Both the position numbers and the translations under genes were made by a program. The notes under the pieces are model-generated. The model did not search any database, was not told the DNA's origin, and saw only the letters and a list, made by a program, of their open reading frames with translations. Shown here piece after piece: positions 15,629-20,498 of a DNA stretch of 20,498 nt. The DNA lies in NCBI GenBank assembly GCA_947625565.1, contig CANQOU010000009.1:1-20498 (forward strand), in the 5' to 3' direction. The first letter of the stretch is position 1; every line of letters begins with the position of its first letter. Source of the stretch: an uncultured Clostridia bacterium. GTDB taxonomy: Bacteria; Bacillota; Clostridia; TANB77; CAG-508.

Positions 15629-15804
15629 TGGCATACAAAATAACAGAAAAATGTATATCTTGTGGAGCTTGTGCAGCAGAATGCCCAGTTCAATGTATTT
15701 CACAAGGTGATACAAAATATGAAATAGATAAATCAGCTTGTATTTCTTGTGGTACTTGTGCAGGAGTTTGCCCTGTTGAAGCACCAGAGCCAAGTGAAGA
15801 TTAG
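15628..15804 (+). CDS. 2[4Fe-4S] ferredoxin
   Basis: 58 aa with two complete cluster motifs: C9-x2-C12-x2-C15-x3-C19 and C38-x2-C41-x2-C44-x3-C48, each followed by proline. A clostridial-type low-potential electron carrier, a natural partner of the pyruvate:ferredoxin oxidoreductase at the right end. An extra cysteine, C23, follows the first cluster. It starts in the TAATG overlap with ricT, with the seven-G tract as ribosome site, so it is translationally tied to ricT, itself a probable Fe-S protein. The transcript ends at the terminator after 15818. Confidence 0.96.
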   Translation: MAYKITEKCISCGACAAECPVQCISQGDTKYEIDKSACISCGTCAGVCPVEAPEPSED

Positions 15805-15817
15805 TAAAAATAAAATA

Positions 15818-15848
15818 GGAGCTTATAGAAATATAAGCTCCCAATATT
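15818..15848. terminator. Bidirectional terminator after ferredoxin
   Basis: A perfect 10-bp stem (15818-15827 with 15832-15841) closed by a GAAA loop, with T-rich DNA on the plus side (about 15846-15851) and a T-run on the minus side (A-rich 15805-15815). It serves the ferredoxin transcript and the convergent small minus-strand gene that stops at 15850. Confidence 0.85.
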
Positions 15849-15849
15849 T

Positions 15850-16100
15850 TTATAAATTTATACTTGTAGATGTTTTATTGTGATTATTTTGTTTAAATTC
15901 CTTTACAAATTTATTTGCACTAAGATTATTAGTACAATTAAAAGCAACATACTTAATTTCATTATTATCTAAATATGTAAAAATTAAGTAAGAATTTACT
16001 ATTTTAGATGTTTTCTCTTTTTTAATTTTTTATTATAACCTATTATGGCACAAATACCTATAAGAATGATTATTCCAATAATTCCTAAAAATGGTTCCAT
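15850..16100 (-). CDS. Small membrane-anchored protein of unknown function, with apparent -1 frameshift
   Basis: Not recognised. From ATG 16100 the zero frame gives 33 aa with a clear membrane helix (about 4-22) and a basic tail, stopping at TAG 16001-15999. A second open stretch in the -1 frame continues without gap to TAA at 15850, right before a terminator, and reads as a normal soluble segment (SYLIFTYLDNNEIKYVAFN and onward). Joining them by -1 slippage on the heptamer A-AAA-AAG (16023-16017) gives 83 aa. Codon use and the fit to the terminator suggest one gene; an indel in the poly-A tract is the plain alternative. No good Shine-Dalgarno precedes ATG 16100. Confidence 0.5.
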
Positions 16101-16119
16101 ATAATTTTTTCATACAGAT

Positions 16120-16148
16120 ATAATAACAAAAAAATAACATAAAATCAA
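16120..16148 (-). promoter_or_regulatory. Promoter of the small minus-strand gene
   Basis: On the minus strand TTGATT (16148-16143), 17 bp, TATTAT (16125-16120). Transcription would begin near 16113, about 13 nt before ATG 16100, giving a very short leader. Confidence 0.5.
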
Positions 16149-16219
16149 ATTTAAAAGACAAAATAAAAAAAACTTGTAAAAATATCCTTTTGTGATAAAA
16201 TAAATATATAAATATAGTA

Positions 16220-16248
16220 TTGAAATTTACATAAATTAGTGTTATACT
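16220..16248 (+). promoter_or_regulatory. Promoter of the toxin-antitoxin pair
   Basis: TTGAAA (16220-16225), 17 bp, TATACT (16243-16248). The AAAGGAGGT ribosome site of the first gene follows at 16261-16269, so the leader is short. Confidence 0.72.
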
Positions 16249-16274
16249 ATCAATAGTGAAAAAGGAGGTATTAA

Positions 16275-16448
16275 ATGGTAAGTAAAGTATATAAACAAAA
16301 AGCACATAAATTAGTGCAAGAAGCTAAAGAAAAAGGCTTAGTTACAAAATATAGAGAATTTTCAAAAACAGAATTGGCTAAAAAAACAGCTTTAACAGAA
16401 GAAGAAATTGCTTATTATATCTCCAAACAAAAAGGAGGGATAAAATGA
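16275..16448 (+). CDS. Probable antitoxin, small Lys/Glu-rich protein
   Basis: 57 aa, highly charged and predicted helical, with no cysteine or membrane segment. The sequence itself is not recognised; the call rests on position: it precedes a MazF/PemK-like protein and its TGA overlaps the toxin start as ATGA (16445-16448), the usual antitoxin-first layout with coupled translation. The segment EFSKTELAKKTALTEEEIAYYI (in two parts) could be a short helix-turn-helix or toxin-wrapping tail. An excellent ribosome site, AAAGGAGGT, lies 5 nt before ATG. Confidence 0.65.
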   Translation: MVSKVYKQKAHKLVQEAKEKGLVTKYREFSKTELAKKTALTEEEIAYYISKQKGGIK

Positions 16449-16795
16449 AGCAATACAATATTGGAGATATAGTATTTGTATTAAATTATGAATATAAGAC
16501 TGGAGAAAAAGGAACAAACCACTTTTTTGTAATAATAGATGAGGAACAACAAGCAATAGATTTTAATTACTTTGGATTTCTATTATCTTCAAATATAAAT
16601 AAGATAACATATAGATATAATAAGCTGATAAAGAAAAATGAAAATAATTGCTTAGCAAAAGATAGTATTGTAAAGTGTGATGACCTTATAGAACTAGACA
16701 GCAAAGAAATTTCTTTTAAAATTGGAAGTGTTACAGAAATAGAATTGATGCAATTTCTTGAAATTTATGAAAATTACTTAAAAGAAAATAAATAA
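16445..16795 (+). CDS. MazF/PemK-like toxin (probable mRNA interferase)
   Basis: 116 aa. The opening YNIGDIVFVLNYEYKTGEKG followed by HFFVIIDEE matches the first strands of the MazF/PemK barrel, where the G-D-I/V start and the HxxxVI strand are family marks. The later LLSSNINK, KDSIVKCDDLIEL and FKIGSV segments match the IVDQIRTVD-type strand and the following K-x-G turn. MazF members cleave RNA and are neutralised by a small partner encoded upstream. The family match is by eye and divergent, so a non-toxic relative is possible. Followed by AT-rich DNA with a 13-nt tandem repeat and no clear own terminator. Confidence 0.68.
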   Translation: MKQYNIGDIVFVLNYEYKTGEKGTNHFFVIIDEEQQAIDFNYFGFLLSSNINKITYRYNKLIKKNENNCLAKDSIVKCDDLIELDSKEISFKIGSVTEIELMQFLEIYENYLKENK

Positions 16796-16820
16796 AATTT
16801 TTAATTCAAATTTTTAATTC
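16795..16820 (+). repeat. 13-nt perfect tandem duplication
   Basis: AAATTTTTAATTC occurs twice head to tail (16795-16807, 16808-16820) directly after the toxin stop codon, followed by a degenerate third copy. Probably a replication-slippage product in AT-rich DNA. Confidence 0.85.
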
Positions 16821-16851
16821 TAAATTATTCAATAAAAAATAAAGTTTTTAA

Positions 16852-16878
16852 ATAAAAAACCTGCTCTTTTAGAACAGG
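16852..16878 (-). terminator. Terminator of the YbhN-like gene
   Basis: On the minus strand a 7-bp stem (16878-16872 with 16866-16860, one G-T pair) and 5-nt loop are followed by a run of T (A-run 16854-16859 on the plus strand), just after the stop codon at 16887-16889. Confidence 0.78.
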
Positions 16879-16886
16879 ATATTTAA

Positions 16887-17945
16887 CTAATCGTCTTTTT
16901 TCAATAGAAATAAGGCTCCTACAATAATTGGTAAATAAAATGTGTATATGCGCCAGAACAAAATTGACATATTTATAGTTCCATTTTGAAAAATAGATTG
17001 AAATAATAATAGAAAGCCACCTTCTGCAGCAAGACCTGAACCAGGAGTAGGGACGAATGTCATTATTAGTAATAAAAATGCTTGTACAGGAATAATCTGC
17101 CAAAAACCTATTCCAACATTTCCAAAAGCACGATATACCATATATGTAATTGAATAATATGCCAAACTTTGTATAATAGCAACTAAAAACATCTTTAAAA
17201 TCATCTTTTTTTCTGAACGTATAATTATAAATTGTTCACGAAAATTATCAATACTATGTGACAATTTTTCAATTACTTCGTCTGGATGTTTTAATATTTT
17301 AATTTTTCCTAAAAAGCGTATTACAGGGTTAGTAATAATTGTGATAGCTCTTTTTTTAAATCCTGCTAATAGTACAACTAATATAGCAACAATATTAACA
17401 GCAAAACCAACAATAGCAACCCATAAAAAATCTTTCATTAAACTAGCAAAAAATTGAAATTCAAATATAACAACAACAAGTGTAAAGATTACTAGTGCAG
17501 TTTGAGTTACAACAAACTTAATTGCCATAGCAGATAAAGAATCACTTACACGTTTTCCTGATTTTGAAAAAGCATATGCTTGCATTGGTTGCCCACCAGA
17601 AGAAAAAGGGGTAATATTATTAAATAATTGTCCAATCATATTTACTTTAAAAGAATTTGAAAAATGTTGATATGGATACATTCTTTTAATAGGAAGATGT
17701 AATACAAATGCTTCACATAGCCATTGGACTATAAGACAACCAAGGCCTGCTAGAACCCAAAAATAATTAACATTTTTTAATAATTGAATTATATTATCAA
17801 TTCCATCAACACATACCATATAAATAAAAAGCCCAACAAATACAATGGCAATAAAAATAAAGTTAAAAATTGTTAATTTTTTATTAGCTGGATTTTTAGT
17901 AACTTCTACTGTTTCATTATTTATTTTAGAATTATCTTCTTCCAA
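16887..17945 (-). CDS. YbhN/UPF0104-type integral membrane protein (LPG-synthase flippase-domain family)
   Basis: About 352 aa with roughly eight membrane helices after a charged 20-30 residue N-terminus. Family marks are ITPFSSGGQPMQAY near one third and FVPTPGSGLAAEGGF near the end, as in the transmembrane half of MprF and in stand-alone YbhN proteins. MprF halves make and flip aminoacyl-phosphatidylglycerol; this protein lacks the synthase domain, so only a lipid-handling membrane role is inferred. The frame opens at ATG 17972, but the promoter at 17974-18002 would start transcription near 17967, downstream of it, and GGAGGTG (17957-17951) sits 5 nt before TTG 17945. TTG is therefore the start. 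Confidence 0.88.
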   Translation of the reverse strand: MEEDNSKINNETVEVTKNPANKKLTIFNFIFIAIVFVGLFIYMVCVDGIDNIIQLLKNVNYFWVLAGLGCLIVQWLCEAFVLHLPIKRMYPYQHFSNSFKVNMIGQLFNNITPFSSGGQPMQAYAFSKSGKRVSDSLSAMAIKFVVTQTALVIFTLVVVIFEFQFFASLMKDFLWVAIVGFAVNIVAILVVLLAGFKKRAITIITNPVIRFLGKIKILKHPDEVIEKLSHSIDNFREQFIIIRSEKKMILKMFLVAIIQSLAYYSITYMVYRAFGNVGIGFWQIIPVQAFLLLIMTFVPTPGSGLAAEGGFLLLFQSIFQNGTINMSILFWRIYTFYLPIIVGALFLLKKDD

Positions 17946-17973
17946 AAAAACACCTCCATCTAATGATATCATT

Positions 17974-18002
17974 GTTATACATGAAATAGACTAAAAAGTC
18001 AA
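17974..18002 (-). promoter_or_regulatory. Promoter of the YbhN-like gene
   Basis: On the minus strand TTGACT (18002-17997), 17 bp, TATAAC (17979-17974). It is back to back with the promoter of the GIY-YIG gene, with 7 bp between their -35 boxes. Confidence 0.72.
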
Positions 18003-18009
18003 TATAGAT

Positions 18010-18038
18010 TTTACAAATATAAATTTTTGTGATATTAT
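18010..18038 (+). promoter_or_regulatory. Promoter of the GIY-YIG gene and its neighbour
   Basis: TTTACA (18010-18015), 17 bp, TATTAT (18033-18038), with TGA directly upstream (extended -10). Divergent from the YbhN-like promoter. Confidence 0.68.
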
Positions 18039-18073
18039 ATAGAAAACTAGTTATAATGCAAAAGGAGAAATAG

Positions 18074-18385
18074 ATGTATTATACATATATGCTAAGATGT
18101 AAAGACAATTCAATTTATACTGGAATGACAAAGGATATAAAAAGAAGATTAGAGGAACATATGCAAAAAACAGAAAAATGCGCAAAATATACTATTTCAC
18201 ATGATGTAATAAAAGTAGAAGCAGTATGGGAAACAGAAAACAGAGCAAATGCTTCTAAATTAGAATATCATTTAAAACATTTAAAGAAACAGCAAAAAGA
18301 AAATTTAATTTCAGAAATAGTAACACTAAAAGAGATATTTCCAGGAAAGATTGAAAGTGCATTATATAATAAAATACATATTTGA
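18074..18385 (+). CDS. GIY-YIG domain protein (YhbQ/UPF0213 family)
   Basis: 103 aa single GIY-YIG nuclease domain. The two defining strands read YTYMLRC and IYTGMT (the GIY and YIG positions), followed by the helix with DIKRRLEEH, where the arginine is the catalytic position, then AKYT and a conserved glutamate region at KLEYHLK. YhbQ-type proteins are small stand-alone members with reported DNA/RNA nuclease activity in some relatives; the cellular role here is unknown. The C-terminal tail after about 88 is variable. AAGGAG 7 nt before ATG fixes the start. The next gene follows after 15 nt. Confidence 0.93.
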   Translation: MYYTYMLRCKDNSIYTGMTKDIKRRLEEHMQKTEKCAKYTISHDVIKVEAVWETENRANASKLEYHLKHLKKQQKENLISEIVTLKEIFPGKIESALYNKIHI

Positions 18386-18400
18386 TAAAAGGAGAGGAAA

Positions 18401-19108
18401 ATGGAACATACAAATTTTAATTATAAAACACCAAATAAGAAAGAGATTGTAAAACATGTATTATACGAAAATGCTATTTTCGATGTTAAAGACATATTTT
18501 CTAATAAAACATCTGATGAAAGTTGCAGTGTATCTGTAATAACACCAACGCAAATGATTAGTGTAACTTTTCCTTATACTTCTTCACCAGATGGACATGC
18601 AGGAATGGCACATATTTTAATTAGAACAGTATATCCTAATGACCATAGTCATTTTTATCTAGGACAAAGACTATATATAGTTGAAAGAGCAAACAACTTA
18701 TTTATTGCTGCTACAAAAGAGGGCATGATTGTTATTTTGCCAGAAGAAAGTAAGATAACTCAATCACAATATGACTCATTAGCAGGTTTTCTTAAAGAAT
18801 TCAAAGAATCAGATTATGTAAAAGCAGGAAAAATACAGGACTTTGTTTTTGCACAAGATACAGAAAAAGGTGATATAAGAGTCAAGATAGATGAAATAGA
18901 TATTCAATTAGAAAAATTAAAAGAAGATATTGTAGAAAAAAATATAGAAAGAAAAGAAAATCCAATTAGTGAATTTGACTTTTCAGATTGTACTACAAGT
19001 GAAGAAATAATGGAAAGATCAGACTTTTATGCAAAGCAATTGGTGGAAAATAATAAGATAAATTTAATAGAACCAATTAGCAGAACAGAAGAAGATGAAG
19101 AAAGATAA
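18401..19108 (+). CDS. Conserved-looking protein of unknown function
   Basis: 235 aa, not recognised. The first 150 residues look like a mixed alpha/beta fold with hydrophobic strands (SVSVITPTQMISVTFPY, AHILIRTVYPN, FIAATKEGMIVILP) and a HAGMAHILIR segment; no catalytic motif stands out. Residues 165-190 are a charged probable coiled coil, and the tail is acidic (TEEDEER). There is no signal peptide or membrane helix, so it should be cytoplasmic. Strong ribosome site AAAAGGAGAGG before ATG and good codon use show a real, expressed gene. It is cotranscribed with the GIY-YIG gene and ends at a hairpin terminator. Confidence 0.85.
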   Translation: MEHTNFNYKTPNKKEIVKHVLYENAIFDVKDIFSNKTSDESCSVSVITPTQMISVTFPYTSSPDGHAGMAHILIRTVYPNDHSHFYLGQRLYIVERANNLFIAATKEGMIVILPEESKITQSQYDSLAGFLKEFKESDYVKAGKIQDFVFAQDTEKGDIRVKIDEIDIQLEKLKEDIVEKNIERKENPISEFDFSDCTTSEEIMERSDFYAKQLVENNKINLIEPISRTEEDEER

Positions 19109-19110
19109 GT

Positions 19111-19134
19111 AAAGAGCCTTTATAAGGCTCTTTT
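19111..19134. terminator. Terminator shared by the unknown gene and porB
   Basis: A perfect 10-bp stem (19111-19120 with 19124-19133) with a 3-nt loop, between convergent genes; the plus side ends in four T. The minus side has three T within the stem and a weak tail, so termination there is less certain. Confidence 0.82.
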
Positions 19135-19137
19135 ACA

Positions 19138-20088
19138 CTATTTATTTGTCATTTCTTCTAAATCTAAAAGTTCTTGCCATCTGCTATCTACTTCTTTTTG
19201 GAATTCTTCAATCATCCACTCATTTCCAGGTTTAAACATATGTTTAAAGCGTTTTTGAGGTTTTAAGAATTCTTCAATAGGCAATTTTTTAGCAGGTTTA
19301 TATGTGATATGGTAAACACCATTAACTACTTCATATAAAGGCCAATAGCAAGTTTCAATTGCTAATTTATTTATTAACATCAAATCTTCTGTTGCATATC
19401 CCCAACCTCTAGGACAAGGAGATAATACATTTAAAAATGTAGGACCTTCGGTATAAATAGCTTTTTCAGCTTTTTCATATAAATCTTTAAAATTCATAAA
19501 TGCAGCAGTTTGTGCTACATATGGTAAATGATGTCCAGCCATAACTTTTGCTAAATCTTTTCTAGATTGCATTTTTCCAGGAATTACTTTTCCAGCAGGA
19601 GATGTAGTTGTGTCAGCAAATTTTGGAGTAGCAGAAGAACGTTGAATACCTGTATTCATATAAGCACCATTATCATAACAAACATATGTCATGTCATGTC
19701 CACGTTCCATAGCACCTGACAAAGATTGAAGACCAATATCATAAGTACCACCATCTCCACCAAAAGCAATAAATTTTGTATGTTTATCTTCTGGTAATTT
19801 TCCTTGCTTTTTCATAGAAACATATGCAGCTTCTACACCAGATAAAGTTGCACCAGCACATTCAAAAGCTGTATGAATAAAAGAATCTGTCCAAGCTGTG
19901 TATGGGTAAATAAAGGTAGAAACTTCCATACAACCAGTAGCATTAGCAACAACTGCATGGTCTTCTTCTTTTAAAGCTCTCATTATATGTCTTGCAACAG
20001 GAGGAGCACCACAACCTGCACACATTCTATGTCCTTCAGTGAAACGAGAAGGCTTATTTGCAACAATTTCTTTTACATTATAAGGCAT
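19138..20088 (-). CDS. porB: Pyruvate:ferredoxin oxidoreductase beta subunit (TPP-binding)
   Basis: 316 aa. With the alpha subunit it oxidises pyruvate (or another 2-oxoacid) with CoA, passing electrons to ferredoxin. The TPP/Mg motif runs from GDGGTYDIG (111-119) to N140 in CYDNGAYMNTG. Cysteines C23, C26 (MCAGCGAPP), C53 and C225 (SPCPRGW) fit the [4Fe-4S] site of PorB-type subunits. Sequence near NTGIQRSSATP is as in pyruvate-type enzymes, but 2-oxoisovalerate oxidoreductase is a close alternative. The start follows the porA stop with no gap (TAA-ATG) and a GGGAGG ribosome site inside porA. The order alpha-beta implies gamma/delta further upstream or fused, outside the window. Confidence 0.93.
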   Translation of the reverse strand: MPYNVKEIVANKPSRFTEGHRMCAGCGAPPVARHIMRALKEEDHAVVANATGCMEVSTFIYPYTAWTDSFIHTAFECAGATLSGVEAAYVSMKKQGKLPEDKHTKFIAFGGDGGTYDIGLQSLSGAMERGHDMTYVCYDNGAYMNTGIQRSSATPKFADTTTSPAGKVIPGKMQSRKDLAKVMAGHHLPYVAQTAAFMNFKDLYEKAEKAIYTEGPTFLNVLSPCPRGWGYATEDLMLINKLAIETCYWPLYEVVNGVYHITYKPAKKLPIEEFLKPQKRFKHMFKPGNEWMIEEFQKEVDSRWQELLDLEEMTNK

Positions 20089-20498
20089 TTATTTTTCCTC
20101 CCTTCTTAATCCTAAATAACGATAAGGATTTTCTACTTTTCCATTTTTTACAATTTCAGCTAAATCAGTATAGACAGATTCTATATCTTTTGTTGTTGTA
20201 TCACGTCCTCCAATACCATATACATAATTTACCATTGGTACTTGATTTCCAGCAACATACATACTAGAAGCAACATCTTGGAAAAGAGCACCACCCATAG
20301 CATTTAAAGAATCTGCTTTATCTAAAACTGCAATTGCTTTTATATCTTTTAAGGCTTTAGCAACTTCTTCACTAGGGAAAGGTCTGTAAACGCGAATCTT
20401 TAAAATACCTGCCTTAATTCCCTTTTTTCTTAAATCGTTTACAACAGCTTTTGTTGTTCCAGCAGTAGAGTTCATACAAACAATGGCCATTTCACAAT
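20089..20498 (-). CDS. porA: Pyruvate:ferredoxin oxidoreductase alpha subunit, C-terminal part (partial)
   Basis: The gene runs off the right edge; about 136 codons are visible. The open frame continues past the methionine at 20490, so that is not the start. Visible motifs belong to domain II of PorA: MNSTAGTTKAVVNDLRKKG, LKIRVYRPFPSEEV, IAVLDKADSLNAMGGALFQDV and YGIGGRDTT. This domain contacts the beta subunit and helps bind CoA. It ends in TAA directly abutting the porB start, so the two are translationally coupled. Confidence 0.93.
   Translation of the reverse strand, partial: CEMAIVCMNSTAGTTKAVVNDLRKKGIKAGILKIRVYRPFPSEEVAKALKDIKAIAVLDKADSLNAMGGALFQDVASSMYVAGNQVPMVNYVYGIGGRDTTTKDIESVYTDLAEIVKNGKVENPYRYLGLRREEK

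Noticed and set aside
15805..16274. Non-coding RNA or riboswitch in the gap between ferredoxin and the toxin-antitoxin pair
   Set aside because: Apart from the terminator, the broken small gene and two promoters, no conserved aptamer-like structure was seen.
16033..16305. Minus-strand 90-codon frame over the small membrane gene
   Set aside because: Overlaps in another frame a more coherent protein and the promoters of both neighbours; composition is not protein-like.
1..20498. CRISPR arrays, tRNA genes, insertion sequences, phage attachment sites
   Set aside because: No regularly spaced repeats, cloverleaf sequences, transposase or integrase motifs were found on either strand by reading.

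Overview
The window is a very AT-rich bacterial chromosome segment from a Gram-positive, strictly or mostly anaerobic Clostridia-like Firmicute, probably an uncultured gut lineage. The evidence is a meso-diaminopimelate-type MurE (DNPR motif), an LTA-synthase-like enzyme, RicT/YaaT next to holB, an 8-Fe ferredoxin, pyruvate:ferredoxin oxidoreductase, strong AGGAGG-type ribosome sites and a PASTA-domain protein tail. Several genes appear to start with TTG placed just after a Shine-Dalgarno sequence. No tRNA, rRNA, CRISPR array or insertion sequence was seen.

Layout. 1-51 is the PASTA tail of an upstream gene (SpoVD/PBP or PrkC type), closed by a bidirectional terminator. 105-563 (-) is a Cu/Zn superoxide dismutase. 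721-1329 is a secreted 3D-domain wall protein with a Glu-Thr repeat linker, GC-richer than its surroundings. 1433-3319 is an LTA-synthase-family phosphotransferase, and 3395-5366 holds two overlapping glycosyltransferases. 5451-6794 is pyrB-pyrI. 6985-13775 is a cell-wall and division block: murE, mraY, ftsW (frameshifted), murG, a PAS histidine kinase (frameshifted) and lepB with its own promoter. 13789-15804 is holB-ricT-ferredoxin. 15850-16100 (-) is a small membrane-protein gene with an apparent -1 frameshift. 16275-16795 is a probable toxin-antitoxin pair with a MazF/PemK-like toxin. 16887-17945 (-) is a YbhN/LPG-synthase-type membrane protein. 18074-19108 is a GIY-YIG protein plus an unrecognised protein. 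19138-20498 (-) is porB and the 3' end of porA.

How the genes fit together. Most of the window serves the envelope: lipid I/II synthesis (murE, mraY, murG), septal glycan polymerisation (ftsW), wall remodelling (3D protein), teichoic-acid-like polymer and glycosylation (LTA synthase, two glycosyltransferases), export processing (lepB) and an envelope-type sensor kinase. murF and murD, usually in this cluster, are absent from the window. Eleven promoters of the sigma-A type were found, all read with 17-bp spacers, and seven hairpin terminators separate the units.

Most interesting signal. Two genes 1.6 kb apart, ftsW and the histidine kinase, are each broken by one extra C, and in both the zero-frame codon at the break is CGG. 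Skipping the C restores the conserved protein at a GGN glycine codon. A scan of all the genes finds in-frame CGG nowhere else except twice in the GC-rich, probably imported 3D gene. This suggests that CGG is poorly decoded or unassigned here and is a site of +1 frameshifting. The 3D gene is a counter-example that must be explained, and sequencing error or mutation remains possible.
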